NCBI GenBank assembly: GCA_947476645.1
Contig: CANJRM010000001.1
Span: 1 to 64,000, forward strand
Reading direction: 5' to 3'
DNA length: 64,000 nt
From: Bacteroidota bacterium
Lineage (GTDB): Bacteria; Bacteroidota; Bacteroidia; Chitinophagales; LD1
Positions 27,223 through 36,658 of the stretch are shown piece by piece. The notes beneath the pieces are model-generated. The model did no database searches and was not told where the DNA came from. It saw only the letters and a program-made list of their open reading frames with translations. The translations under genes were made by a program, and so were the position numbers. How positions within the stretch are numbered: position 1 is the first letter of the stretch; each line of letters opens with the position of its first letter.

Positions 27223-29565
27223 TTATTTCTGCTTTTTCTTTAGTGGTGCAAAACTGAATTTGAAATTGTAGGTGATAGAAGGAACAATGCGGAAGAGATA
27301 AGTCTTTTCAGCATAGCTTGTTCCCGTATTGTAATCGGTTTTAAAATCAATACTGTAAGCGTTCTTGCGCGCATACAAATTGTAAACGCTGATGTTCAAA
27401 TCATGTTCCCATGTTTTGCGTTTCTTCAAAACAAAAGTTGCTCCTATATCCAAACGGTGATAAGCCGGAAAGCGGTCTTGATTTCTATCGCCATACAGCG
27501 GAACTATTTCTCCGTTCAACACATATTTACCAATGGGAAACGTAGCGGCAAGTCCTGTATAATAAACCCAGGTAGCAGAAATATTTATGCGCGGAGTAAT
27601 GTCATACATCAGCACAATACTCAAATCGTGTGTACGGTCATAGCGTGATGCAAACCATGTTCCGCGATTCACAGTAGGAAACTTTCTTTCGCTACGCGAG
27701 AAAGTATAACTCACCCAACCCGTAAATTTTCCTTCTTTCTTTTTGAAGAAAAATTCAGCACCATACGCTCTACCTACTCCATACAGCAATTCAGTTTCCA
27801 CTGCTTCATTTGCACGAAGCGTAGCTCCGTTTTTATAATCAATTTGATTTTGCATCCACTTGTAATATCCTTCTACCGAAAGCTCGAACATATCTTTATG
27901 AAAGTTGACAAAGTAACCCGCGCTCACCTGATCAGAAATTTCAGGCTTCGTGTTGTTACTTGTCATTATCCAACGGTCAGTAGGAGCAGAAGTGGTAGTG
28001 GTAGAAAGCTGATGTAGATTTTGCACGTTGCGCGAGTAAGCCGCTTTAAAACTCATGCTCGGAATAAAATTATAGCTGATAGAAACGCGCGGCTCGGGAT
28101 TAAAATACGTTTTACCAAACTGCCCTAACTTTAAATTGAACGTGTCAATCGCATCTTCATTCGGAAACTTGAAATATTTGGAAGGCCCCACCTGACTGAA
28201 AACAGAAAGACGAATGCCATAATTGATATTCACTTTGTTCCAAAGTGAAATTTCGTGTTGCGCATATACCGAACTTTCCCATCCATAATTTTTAGTGAGT
28301 ATAATATTTCCTATGCGAGCAGTATCGCTCGATATAACCTGACCGGGAACAATCGTATGAAACGTGGTGAGGAAACCAAACTTCAATTTGTTTTTTGAAT
28401 TGAGGTAGTAATCCAAATCTTCCTTCAAACTAAAATCGCGAATCTGCGATTTCACATCAATGCTCGCTACGTTTATACCAATGGTATAATTGAATTCATT
28501 GTAGATAAAGGAAGTGTTCGAAAAAAGTTTGTCGCTAAAAATGTGATTCCAGCGAAGAGTAGCCGTAGCGTTTCCATACACAATAGTGAACCGGTCCTGC
28601 AAACCAAATTTATCCTGACCGAAATAACCCGAAAGAAAAATTCTATCGCGCTTACCAATTCGATAATTTGCTTTGGCGTTGATGTCATAGAAATAGAGAA
28701 TACTCTTTTTAAGATTCTCCTTCTTCGACAACTTCAAAAACAAATCGGCATACGTTCTTCTTCCGGTTACGATAAACGAACCTTTGTCTTTTACAATTGG
28801 TCCTTCAATATTCAAGCGCGAAGAAATTAAACCTATGCCACCGCCAATCACATATTCTTTGCTGTTGCCTTCTTTCATTTTCAAATCTAACACACTCGCT
28901 AAGCGTCCACCGTATTCCGCAGGCATATTGCCTTTGTAAAGCGTAGCATCTTTAATGGCATCATTATTAAACACCGAAAAAAAACCGAGCAAATGCGCAG
29001 GACTATAAACAGTTGCTTCATCAAGCAAAATCAAGTTTTGGTCGTTGCTCCCACCACGCACATAATAACCTGCATTGCCTTCACTTGCCGGCTGAACACC
29101 AGGCAAAAGCTGAATCGTTTTCAGAATATCTTTTTCGCCAAACAGTACAGGAATTTTTTCAAGCTGTTTTATATCCAACTTAATAGCACTCACTTGTGAG
29201 GTGGTAATATTTTCGTTGCTCTTAGTGGCTTTTACTTCTACTTCTTTCAATGTTTTTGATGCAGGCGAAAGCGAAACATTGATGCTTTGACTTTTCATCG
29301 AATCAAGCGTTACGCTATAATCTTCATAGCCAACGTAACGAACAGCAATTTCCTTTTTTGAAGCGGGAATAGTGAGTGAATAAAAACCGTAAGCATTCGT
29401 AACCGCACCAATGCCGGTGGTATCTTTCAAAAAAATCGTTGCCCCAATTAGCTCCTCTCCTGTTTTACCATCTTTAATGGTGCCACTGATGGTAAATTTT
29501 GTTTGAGAAAAAAGCGAAACAGAAAACAAAAAACTCAAGACAATCAATAGAACATTTTTTCTCAT
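27223..29565 (-). CDS. TonB-dependent receptor with N-terminal carboxypeptidase-regulatory-like domain
   Basis: 780 residues from the ATG at 29565 (MRKNVLLIVLSFLFSVSLFS, a signal peptide). A CarboxypepD_reg-like domain (FTISGTIKDGKTGEELIGAT) spans about 25-105; the plug has LPGVQPASEGNAGYYVRGGS; the rest is a 22-strand barrel ending in IVPSITYNFKFSF. Active uptake of a large ligand across the outer membrane; the DUF4249 partner downstream suggests an iron- or copper-type or peptide ligand only weakly. The ORF-track start at 29601 is 12 residues too long. Confidence 0.92.
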   Translation of the reverse strand: MRKNVLLIVLSFLFSVSLFSQTKFTISGTIKDGKTGEELIGATIFLKDTTGIGAVTNAYGFYSLTIPASKKEIAVRYVGYEDYSVTLDSMKSQSINVSLSPASKTLKEVEVKATKSNENITTSQVSAIKLDIKQLEKIPVLFGEKDILKTIQLLPGVQPASEGNAGYYVRGGSNDQNLILLDEATVYSPAHLLGFFSVFNNDAIKDATLYKGNMPAEYGGRLASVLDLKMKEGNSKEYVIGGGIGLISSRLNIEGPIVKDKGSFIVTGRRTYADLFLKLSKKENLKKSILYFYDINAKANYRIGKRDRIFLSGYFGQDKFGLQDRFTIVYGNATATLRWNHIFSDKLFSNTSFIYNEFNYTIGINVASIDVKSQIRDFSLKEDLDYYLNSKNKLKFGFLTTFHTIVPGQVISSDTARIGNIILTKNYGWESSVYAQHEISLWNKVNINYGIRLSVFSQVGPSKYFKFPNEDAIDTFNLKLGQFGKTYFNPEPRVSISYNFIPSMSFKAAYSRNVQNLHQLSTTTTSAPTDRWIMTSNNTKPEISDQVSAGYFVNFHKDMFELSVEGYYKWMQNQIDYKNGATLRANEAVETELLYGVGRAYGAEFFFKKKEGKFTGWVSYTFSRSERKFPTVNRGTWFASRYDRTHDLSIVLMYDITPRINISATWVYYTGLAATFPIGKYVLNGEIVPLYGDRNQDRFPAYHRLDIGATFVLKKRKTWEHDLNISVYNLYARKNAYSIDFKTDYNTGTSYAEKTYLFRIVPSITYNFKFSFAPLKKKQK

Positions 29566-29694
29566 TCTGAATTTCAATTTAGGGCGCAAATGAAGAAACA
29601 TATACTTACTTATGGTCTGTTTTTATTCAGAACGTAGGAAACAACAAATGAAACGTTTATTTTGTTCGATATTTTACTGAAACATAAAATCCAC

Positions 29695-31176
29695 ATGAAA
29701 TACTTTTCTTTCCTAACAGCAGTTCTGCTTTCCCTGCAAATTCAGTCGCAAAACATTTCACCCCTTTACGAAGGCGTTCCCGTTTTTCACGGAGCAAAAA
29801 TTACAGGCAACTTTCCCAACACAGAATTTCTTTTTACCGTTCCGGCAACAGGCGAACGTCCAATTTCGTTCTCCGCGGAAAATCTCCCGAAAGGATTAAG
29901 CATTGATGCAAGCACCGGAATTGTTCGCGGCACTGTAAAAGAGAAAGGCTCTTACACCGTGAAAATTTTGGCAACCAACACGAAAGGAAGAGCAGGCGAG
30001 AATCTAAAAATTGAGATTGGCGACAAACTTTGTCTCACTCCTCCAATGGGCTGGAACAGCTGGAATGTTTTCACCAACACGCTCGATGAAAAATTGGTGA
30101 TGGAAACTGCCGATGCCATGGTAAGTACCGGCATGCGCGACCTCGGCTATCAATACATTAATATGGATGACTACTGGCACGCAGTTTCGCGCGATGATGA
30201 TGGAAAGCCGGTAGCGAATGCTGAAAAATTTCCGCACGGAATTAAATGGCTTTCCGATTATGTTCACTCCAAAGGATTGAAACTCGGTATCTATTCCGAT
30301 GCCGGTGATAAAACCTGTGGCAAATGTTTTGGTGGTTTTCAGCATGAAGAAATTGATGCCAAGGTGTATGCAGAATGGGGAGTGGATTTGCTGAAATACG
30401 ATTTCTGTTTTGCTCCGCTTAAGAAGAGCGAAGCTATTGCGCGTTACACAACTATGGGAAAGGCACTTAAAAATTCCGGCCGCTCTATAGTTTATAGTAT
30501 TTGCAATTGGGGTGTTTTTGCTCCATGGAAATGGGGCGAACAGGTAGGCGGAAATTACTGGCGCACTACACCCGATATTATGGACACATGGAAACGAACT
30601 CCGTTTTGGACGGGAAGCTTTTCAAGTATTCTGAAGCGGGAAACGAACCTTGATAAATATGCCGGTCCAGGTCATTGGAACGACCCCGACATGATGATTG
30701 TAGGCAATTATGGAAAAGGAAAAGCGACCGGTGGCGGTGGTCAATACAAAGGTTTGAGCGACCTGGAATATCAAACACACATGAGTTTGTGGTGTATGCT
30801 CAATGCGCCTCTGCTTTCGAGTTGCGATTTGCGTAGTATGAACGAGCCGACAAAAAATATTTTGCTTAATCCTGAAATTCTTGCCATTAATCAGGATGAA
30901 AAAGGCGAGCAGGCAAAATTGATTCAAACCAAAAACGGAGTGCAGGTTTATATGAAGCATCTTGCAGATAGTTCTTTGGCAGTAGCTTTATTCAATACAA
31001 ATAAGTCGGATACAAAATTTGATTTCAAAGCAGAAGGTGAATTCAAAGGCACATGGAACGCCCGCGATGTATGGCAACACAAAGATGGGGGTGTTCTTAA
31101 AGATAAATTAACCTTCAAGTTAAAGACGCATGAAACACTTGTGCTTAGGTTAGCGCCTTATTATTTTTCGTTTTAA
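29695..31176 (+). CDS. GH27 family glycosidase (alpha-galactosidase-like)
   Basis: 493 residues from the ATG at 29695. Signal peptide (MKYFSFLTAVLLSLQIQSQ), an Ig-like putative sugar domain (residues 35-105, ENLPKGLSIDASTGIVRGTV), then the GH27 barrel: PPMGWNSWNVF, YQYINMDDYW, LGIYSDAGDKTCGKC, the nucleophile aspartate in LLKYDFCF, and GPGHWNDPDMMIVGNYG, followed by a C-terminal beta domain. Exported and likely periplasmic. Alpha-galactosidase is the commonest activity; beta-L-arabinopyranosidase is a known alternative in the family. Forms an operon with the phosphatase-fold gene 10 bp downstream. Confidence 0.9.
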   Translation: MKYFSFLTAVLLSLQIQSQNISPLYEGVPVFHGAKITGNFPNTEFLFTVPATGERPISFSAENLPKGLSIDASTGIVRGTVKEKGSYTVKILATNTKGRAGENLKIEIGDKLCLTPPMGWNSWNVFTNTLDEKLVMETADAMVSTGMRDLGYQYINMDDYWHAVSRDDDGKPVANAEKFPHGIKWLSDYVHSKGLKLGIYSDAGDKTCGKCFGGFQHEEIDAKVYAEWGVDLLKYDFCFAPLKKSEAIARYTTMGKALKNSGRSIVYSICNWGVFAPWKWGEQVGGNYWRTTPDIMDTWKRTPFWTGSFSSILKRETNLDKYAGPGHWNDPDMMIVGNYGKGKATGGGGQYKGLSDLEYQTHMSLWCMLNAPLLSSCDLRSMNEPTKNILLNPEILAINQDEKGEQAKLIQTKNGVQVYMKHLADSSLAVALFNTNKSDTKFDFKAEGEFKGTWNARDVWQHKDGGVLKDKLTFKLKTHETLVLRLAPYYFSF

Positions 31177-31186
31177 AAATTTCATC

Positions 31187-32266
31187 ATGAACAAAATTCC
31201 TTCTGTCCTTTTCATTCTTTGTGTAGCAGTTTCATTTGCACAAGACGTTCCCAAAACTCAAAACGTAATCCTCGTAACTTTTGATGGCTACCGTTGGCAG
31301 GAAATGTTTAAAGGCGCACAGAAAAAACTAATCGGCAATAAAAAACTGGTGAGGGATATTCCTACACTGGAGAAAAAGTATTGGGCGGACGATGCAATTG
31401 CCCGTAGAGAAAAGCTAACTCCGTTTATCTGGAACACCGTTGCTAAACAAGGAAGCATTATTGGCGAAAGAAAACACTCCAGTAAAATGCAGGTAACCAA
31501 TATACACCGTTTTTCTTATCCTGGTTATAGTGAAATCTTCAGCGGATGGGGCAACCGCAAAATAAACAGCAACGATTATCCCGATAATCCGAACCATACC
31601 ATTTGGGATTTTCTGCAAGCCGATGCAAGTTTCAAAAACAAAATTGTTGCGGTGGCAACCTGGGATGCCTTTCCGCGCATCATCAACACCAAGCGAAACG
31701 GAGTTCCGGTTTATGTAAACATTAAAGACACTGCCGGCACTTGTCGCAGCGGAAATATTTTGTTACAGGGCTGGGATACTAAATGTCCCGCATCAAACGG
31801 ATTTATCACCGAAGATTCACTCACCTATCATTTCGCAAAAGAATACATCGTAAAAAATCATCCGCGCTTCGCCTTTATAGGTTTCGATGAAACTGATGAA
31901 ATGGCGCACGAAGGCAAATACGATTCGTATCTCAACAGCGCGAACCAACTCGATGGCTACATGCAGGACCTTTGGAATTTTATTCAAAGCGACCCGCAAT
32001 ACAAGGACAACACAACATTGATTATCACCTGCGACCACGGTCGCGGACATTTAGGCATGAACATGTGGAAGCATCACGGAGGGTTGGTTTTCTCTTCCAA
32101 CAAAATATGGGTGGCTGCTATTGGTGCCGGAATTAAAAGTCAGGGAGTGTTGAAGAAGGGGCATTTCTATCAGAAACAAATTGCCGCTACCATCACTAAA
32201 CTTTTCGGAAAGAAATTTTCAGACGAGCAAAAAATCGGCAAGCCGATTGATGCCATACTGAACTAA
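31187..32266 (+). CDS. Exported alkaline-phosphatase-superfamily hydrolase
   Basis: 359 residues with a signal peptide (to SFAQ). Metal and nucleophile motifs of the superfamily: VILVTFDGYRWQEMF (first metal Asp), IHRFSYPGYSEIFSGW (nucleophile region), GFDETDEMAHEGKYD and TLIITCDHGRG (second metal site). Likely a phosphodiesterase or phosphatase/sulfatase-like enzyme; substrate unknown. Its stop codon abuts, with no gap, the stop of the convergent YjdI-like gene. Confidence 0.8.
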   Translation: MNKIPSVLFILCVAVSFAQDVPKTQNVILVTFDGYRWQEMFKGAQKKLIGNKKLVRDIPTLEKKYWADDAIARREKLTPFIWNTVAKQGSIIGERKHSSKMQVTNIHRFSYPGYSEIFSGWGNRKINSNDYPDNPNHTIWDFLQADASFKNKIVAVATWDAFPRIINTKRNGVPVYVNIKDTAGTCRSGNILLQGWDTKCPASNGFITEDSLTYHFAKEYIVKNHPRFAFIGFDETDEMAHEGKYDSYLNSANQLDGYMQDLWNFIQSDPQYKDNTTLIITCDHGRGHLGMNMWKHHGGLVFSSNKIWVAAIGAGIKSQGVLKKGHFYQKQIAATITKLFGKKFSDEQKIGKPIDAILN

Positions 32267-32494
32267 TTATTTTTTCTCGGCATTCAGGTAAAAACTAAGC
32301 GCACCGTTCGGGCACTTCTTCACCTGTTCCATAATTTCTTCGGTTGAGGCGCTCTCGGGTTTTATCCAGGGGTTTGCTCTGGAATTAAAAACTTCGGGCA
32401 AACCCTGCACACAATTTGCAGAGTGCTGGCAAAGCGCGTTCTTCCAAACAATGGTTACTTCTCCGTTGGTGTATTCTTTGGTTACTTCTTTCAT
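32267..32494 (-). CDS. YjdI-like divergent 4Fe-4S mono-cluster protein
   Basis: 75 residues. Cysteines in WKNALCQHSANCVQGLPEVF and VKKCPNGALSFY fit the divergent Fer4_19/YjdI family, which binds one iron-sulfur cluster. Last gene of the redox cluster headed by the DUF6069 gene; overlaps the DoxX gene by 4 bp. Probable small electron carrier or sensor; function not established. Confidence 0.82.
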   Translation of the reverse strand: MKEVTKEYTNGEVTIVWKNALCQHSANCVQGLPEVFNSRANPWIKPESASTEEIMEQVKKCPNGALSFYLNAEKK

Positions 32495-32913
32495 TCTCCA
32501 AGTTTACTGAAAAATAAATTATCTAGACTATATTTTCCAGCCCCCTTAAGTAACAGCGTAACGTAAATAGCGAGATATAAAAACGCTGTTTGTCCGTCCC
32601 CAAAAACATCTCCGCTGTGCGCTTGAAAAACAGCAACCAGCATAGTGATGATAAGCGGAATCAAAGCAAAGCGTGTTGCTAAACCTGCAATTAAAAGTAG
32701 CGAGCAGAAAAATTCGGCAAACACAACTAAAGCAAGCGATGTGCTCATGCCCAAGCCCATAAAGTCCATGAACTTTGCTTGCATTTCTGAAAAGTGTGTG
32801 AGTTTTCCGTAACCGTGATGCGCCATCAACACACCGGCAGTTACCCGAAGAATGAGCAGGGCAATGTTCACCTGCGAATCATTAATTTTTGCGGAAAGAA
32901 TTTTCTTAATCAT
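32491..32913 (-). CDS. DoxX family membrane protein
   Basis: 140 residues, four membrane segments. Family signature: ALLILRVTAGVLMAHHGYGK at the first helix and LALVVFAEFFCSLLLIAGLA. DoxX relatives are quinone- or thiol-linked redox membrane proteins. Coupled to the YjdI gene after it (4-bp overlap) and 2 bp from the haem-binding gene before it. Confidence 0.88.
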   Translation of the reverse strand: MIKKILSAKINDSQVNIALLILRVTAGVLMAHHGYGKLTHFSEMQAKFMDFMGLGMSTSLALVVFAEFFCSLLLIAGLATRFALIPLIITMLVAVFQAHSGDVFGDGQTAFLYLAIYVTLLLKGAGKYSLDNLFFSKLGE

Positions 32914-32915
32914 GA

Positions 32916-33416
32916 TTATGGATTTTGCTTTTTGCGAAGCAAACTATCCATAGGATAGGTTGCCTCCATCTGTTTGCGAATATTTTTTGTCCAGCTAATC
33001 AAGGTTTCTTTTTGTTCTGCCGAAAGCACCGCATTGCGGTGAATGAAGGTGTAAGAAGATAAAGGCATTTCGCCCTCGGTCAGCAGTTCTTCGGTTTCTT
33101 TCAATTTATTGTATTGCCTCCGCGGACTGTAACTTGCAAACTCATCAAAGTTCAATTTTCCTTTTGCTTCTGTTACATGATTATTCAGCCACCAGGCCAC
33201 GGGCTGAATGTTATTATACCTGGGATAAACAGTGTTATTGCTGTGGCAATCATTACAGCTTGTCACCAGAATAGTTTTCACTTCTTCGGGTGTGGTATAT
33301 ACAGAAGCAATATTATTTGCCTGAACTCCACCGGCAACATTCTTTTCAGGATGAAAGAATTGAATGGCCACTATAATGATGACCAAACCCAACAAAGCCA
33401 TTTTTAGTTTATTCAT
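32916..33416 (-). CDS. Haem-binding domain protein (single CxxCH)
   Basis: 166 residues with an N-terminal signal anchor (LKMALLGLVIIIVAIQFFHP). One c-type haem motif, SCNDCHSNNTVYPRYN, followed by IQPVAWWLNNHVTEAKGKLN, the pattern of the Bacteroidota haem-bd family. Likely a periplasmic electron carrier. Overlaps the FMN reductase gene by 8 bp. Confidence 0.88.
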   Translation of the reverse strand: MNKLKMALLGLVIIIVAIQFFHPEKNVAGGVQANNIASVYTTPEEVKTILVTSCNDCHSNNTVYPRYNNIQPVAWWLNNHVTEAKGKLNFDEFASYSPRRQYNKLKETEELLTEGEMPLSSYTFIHRNAVLSAEQKETLISWTKNIRKQMEATYPMDSLLRKKQNP

Positions 33417-33972
33417 TAAACACCTTTTTAGTTGCTACTGCTTCGGCTAGCCAGATAAACTCATTGCTAAAGCTCATAATGTTGTTCGAAAATTTTTCTT
33501 CGATCAAACATCCGTTACCATCAAAGCGTTGCGCCATGTTTCCTATCACCAGCATATTGGGACAAGGTATACCAAACCAGGCACAGATTTGATTTTGCAT
33601 GGCCACTGCTGCACGTATTCCCCCCATGGCTCCTTCACTGGCGGTTACAATTCCGAAAACTTTCTTCGTCTGCTTTGGAAAATGGTCGAAAAGATTTCGA
33701 AGAGCAGAAGACATACTTCCATTGTATTCAGGGGTAACAAGCACAAAGGCATCTGCTGAATAAATTTTTTCCGCCACCTCTTTAAACTCGGCAGGTACAT
33801 CGTTAATCGTGCTCCACACTTTTTGAATGAAAGGAATTTCATGTTCACGCAAATCCACAAACTGAAACTGATGGGCCGGATATTTCTCTGAAAAATATTT
33901 CAGCAAATATTTAGCAATACGAACGGTTACACTTTCCTTTCTCGGGCTTCCACTTACGATGGTGATTTTCAT
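33409..33972 (-). CDS. NADPH-dependent FMN reductase
   Basis: 187 residues, flavodoxin-like fold. FMN-binding loop ITIVSGSPRKESVTVRIA, and FVLVTPEYNGSMSSALRNLF, the family signature. Reduces FMN or quinones with NAD(P)H. Its place between pirin and a c-type haem gene suggests a role in a reductive stress response. Confidence 0.9.
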   Translation of the reverse strand: MKITIVSGSPRKESVTVRIAKYLLKYFSEKYPAHQFQFVDLREHEIPFIQKVWSTINDVPAEFKEVAEKIYSADAFVLVTPEYNGSMSSALRNLFDHFPKQTKKVFGIVTASEGAMGGIRAAVAMQNQICAWFGIPCPNMLVIGNMAQRFDGNGCLIEEKFSNNIMSFSNEFIWLAEAVATKKVFNE

Positions 33973-33981
33973 TTTACGTTT

Positions 33982-34057
33982 TTAGTTTTTACAAGAGACG
34001 CAAAGACACAAAGTTTTTTGTAATTACTTAGTGCCTCCGCGTCTTTGTGTTCAGATT
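33982..34057. repeat. Inverted word-repeat spacer between pirin and FMN reductase genes
   Basis: AGAGACGCAAAGACACAAAG on the left and CGCGTCTTTGTGTTC on the right, an imperfect inverted repeat. Similar in style, with different words, to the spacer at 61893-61999. Confidence 0.5.
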
Positions 34058-34929
34058 TAATCTTCCAGGACACCAAACTTACCACTATTCACATCGTCAT
34101 ACGCCTGAATAATTTCTTCTTTTGTGTTCATCAGGAAAGGTCCGTAAGCAACAATTGGTTCGTTAATAGGTTCACCGCTCAGCACTAAAACTTTGACATC
34201 GCTCAATGCTTCCACTGTAATTTCCGTTCCCGAATTTTTGAAAAGCAGGAAGTGGTCAAGCGGAACATTTTTTTCATCATTCACTTTTATTTCTCCCTCG
34301 GCTACCAGTAAACCGGTGTTGAAATTCTCGGGTAATTCGAAAGAGATTTTTGCGCCTTTATTCAGATACAAATTGTAAACGTGCATTGGCGTAAATGTAG
34401 AAGCCGCGCCTTTCACTCCTTTAAATTCACCGGCAATAACATCCACACGTCCACCGTTGTCAGGCAAAATGTATTTGCCCATTTGGTCAACAGAAATTCC
34501 CTGATACTTCGGCTTGCTCATTTTATCTTTTGCGGGAAGATTCACCCACAACTGCACCATCTGAAACGCTCCGCCTTTGCGTGCAAATTCTTTCTCGTGA
34601 TATTCTTTGTGCAAAATTCCTGATGCAGCAGTCATCCACTGTACTTCGCCTTCGCCAATTATTCCGCTGTTGCCCGCGCTATCATGATGCGCAACTTTTC
34701 CTGCATAAGCAATCGTTACGGTTTCAAAACCGCGATGCGGATGCACGCCCACACCGCGCTGATGTTCCGAAGCAGGAAACTCAATCTTTGCACCATAGTC
34801 CATCATAAAGAAAGGACTCATGCGAGTCATTTCACCATAAGGTCCCGGGAAAAAATTATGCACGCGGAAACCATCACCCACCATATGCGGTGGGGGTGGA
34901 GAGAGAACTTTTTCAATTTGCTTTTTCAT
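34057..34929 (-). CDS. Pirin family protein (first copy)
   Basis: 290 residues, bicupin. N-terminal metal site HPHRGFETVTIAYAGKVAHH, then GEVQWMTAASGILHKEYHE. Pirins are iron-binding; some have quercetin dioxygenase activity and others act as redox sensors. Overlaps the small hypothetical gene by 4 bp. A second, shorter pirin is encoded at 35353. Confidence 0.93.
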   Translation of the reverse strand: MKKQIEKVLSPPPPHMVGDGFRVHNFFPGPYGEMTRMSPFFMMDYGAKIEFPASEHQRGVGVHPHRGFETVTIAYAGKVAHHDSAGNSGIIGEGEVQWMTAASGILHKEYHEKEFARKGGAFQMVQLWVNLPAKDKMSKPKYQGISVDQMGKYILPDNGGRVDVIAGEFKGVKGAASTFTPMHVYNLYLNKGAKISFELPENFNTGLLVAEGEIKVNDEKNVPLDHFLLFKNSGTEITVEALSDVKVLVLSGEPINEPIVAYGPFLMNTKEEIIQAYDDVNSGKFGVLED

Positions 34930-35285
34930 TGTTCAAAATTTAATTTCTTCCGTATATCTTTAATTATTTCTGAATTTTCGTAAGGATACTGATATCCCGG
35001 TTCGGTTATTTGCGTATTCGGTAATTGCTGCTTTACGTAGGCACGAATTCTATTTCTCTGTTCATCTGTATATCTGCCTCCAATTAAAACTAAATCAATT
35101 TTTGGAAGCGACTTTAGTAATTGCATTCCTTCTTCTTCAGAAAAAGAACCAATGGCTGTAATGCCACCAACATTCTTTATCAAGGTAACCACTTCGTTCA
35201 TTCTGTTCGGGTTTCCTCCGAACAGAATTATTACCGGAGCGTTCACGTCAGCAGCTTTAAATTCTCTTATTAATGTATCGTTCAT
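34926..35285 (-). CDS. Small hypothetical protein of the pirin cluster
   Basis: 119 residues from the ATG at 35285 (MNDTLIREFKAADVNAPVII). Alternating beta/alpha pattern: PVIILFGGNPNRMNEVVTLI, GGITAIGSFSEEEGMQLLKS, KIDLVLIGGRYTDEQRNRIR. It looks like a small Rossmann or receiver-type fold, but there is no phosphorylation aspartate set. I do not recognise a family. Translationally coupled to the first pirin (4-bp overlap), so it likely works with it. Confidence 0.65.
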   Translation of the reverse strand: MNDTLIREFKAADVNAPVIILFGGNPNRMNEVVTLIKNVGGITAIGSFSEEEGMQLLKSLPKIDLVLIGGRYTDEQRNRIRAYVKQQLPNTQITEPGYQYPYENSEIIKDIRKKLNFEQ

Positions 35286-35352
35286 AATATGAACATTTTG
35301 ATTTGACAAAAGGTTCGAACATAATGTTGAGTGGAGTAGAAATGAAATTGCA

Positions 35353-36060
35353 TTAAACATTTATGCCGCGTTGCATTGGAACTTCAACAAAAATTAAATC
35401 CGCATCTGATGTAGCTGAGATCGTCACAGCCTCCCCTTCATATGCTCCCAAGGCATCTCCGGCATTCAATTCATGCTCATCTATTTTTACTTTTCCTGTA
35501 GCACAATGAATATAAACTCCGTTCTCAGCCATATTCATTTTGTATTCTATGGTATTTCCTGATATCAATTTAGATACGCTGAAAAAAGAATCCTGATTAA
35601 TCACAGCTGTTCCATTTCTGCCATCCGGTGAAAGGGTAAGCAGTATTTTGTTGAGCTTGTCTTCGGGTTCATAACTAAACTTTTCGTGTCGTGGTTTTAC
35701 GTTTTTAATTTTCGGATAAACCCAAATTTGAAAGCTGCGAAAAGATTCCGTGTCAGAGGCATTAAATTCGCTATGCATAATTCCGGTTCCCGCACTCATG
35801 GTTTGAACAGAATTATCGGATACAACTCCTTCGCTTCCGGTATCGTCCTTGTGAGCCTGTGCACCGCTAATCACAATAGTGCTTATCTCCATATTTTCAT
35901 GTGGGTGCATGCTAAACCCCTTTCCTCGATAAACAACATCATCGGCCATTCCGCACAACTCTCCAAAATTTGTTTGGAAAGGAACAAAGGCATAAGCACT
36001 CTTCTTCATAGAATCCTGCTTATGCCATCTACTTTTATCGGGTCGTAATAGGTATTTCAC
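35353..36060 (-). CDS. Pirin family protein (second copy, YhhW-like)
   Basis: 235 residues. Metal site HPHENMEISTIVISGAQAHK and SAGTGIMHSEFN; the second cupin is ENGVYIHCATGKVKIDEHEL. Closer in length to YhhW-type pirins. Nineteen bases downstream of the YceI gene. Iron-dependent oxygenase or regulator; exact role unknown. Confidence 0.92.
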   Translation of the reverse strand: MKYLLRPDKSRWHKQDSMKKSAYAFVPFQTNFGELCGMADDVVYRGKGFSMHPHENMEISTIVISGAQAHKDDTGSEGVVSDNSVQTMSAGTGIMHSEFNASDTESFRSFQIWVYPKIKNVKPRHEKFSYEPEDKLNKILLTLSPDGRNGTAVINQDSFFSVSKLISGNTIEYKMNMAENGVYIHCATGKVKIDEHELNAGDALGAYEGEAVTISATSDADLIFVEVPMQRGINV

Positions 36061-36079
36061 AAATTGAATTTTGCTACTA

Positions 36080-36622
36080 TTATTTCAATAATTGCAATTG
36101 AACATTCAATACCAACTTAACTTCGTTACTCAGCACAATGCCACCGGTATCGGTAACTCCATCCCAAACTAAACCGAAATCTTTTCTGTTCAGTGTGCCT
36201 GTTATTTCAAAACCCGCTTTAGTGTTACCATAGAAGTCCACCATTTTGCCGCCATATTCTACATCTAACTGAATAGGCAACGTGGTATCGAGAATGGTGA
36301 TATTGCCTTTCAACAAATAAATAGCATCCCCAATTTTTTCCATTGAAGTAGATTCGAATTTCAATTGCGGATACTTTTCAGCATTAAAAAATTCTGCTCC
36401 CTTTAAATGAGAATCGCGCATTTCCATTCCGGTATCAATGCTCGCTATGTCTGCGCTGAAAGAAACCTTTGCTTGGTTGAAGTCCTCGTTAGTGGTTTCA
36501 ATGCTACCTTCAAACTTATTGAAGCTACCGGTAACTGTGTTAATCATTAAGTGTTTCACTTTAAAATAAATTTCACTGTGCGTGGGGTCAATAGACCATT
36601 TTGAAATTGCTTGAGTTGACAT
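36080..36622 (-). CDS. YceI family protein
   Basis: 180 residues, lipocalin-like barrel that binds polyisoprenoids. Start WSIDPTHSEIYFKVKHLMIN, then TVTGSFNKFEGSIET, RDSHLKGAEFFNAEKYPQLK and LNRKDFGLVWD, all family blocks. No signal peptide is visible, so it is probably cytoplasmic. Follows the DUF6069 gene after 36 bp. Confidence 0.94.
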   Translation of the reverse strand: MSTQAISKWSIDPTHSEIYFKVKHLMINTVTGSFNKFEGSIETTNEDFNQAKVSFSADIASIDTGMEMRDSHLKGAEFFNAEKYPQLKFESTSMEKIGDAIYLLKGNITILDTTLPIQLDVEYGGKMVDFYGNTKAGFEITGTLNRKDFGLVWDGVTDTGGIVLSNEVKLVLNVQLQLLK

Positions 36623-36658
36623 TTTATTTTGTTTTTAATTTTGAAAAGATTTTTGAAA

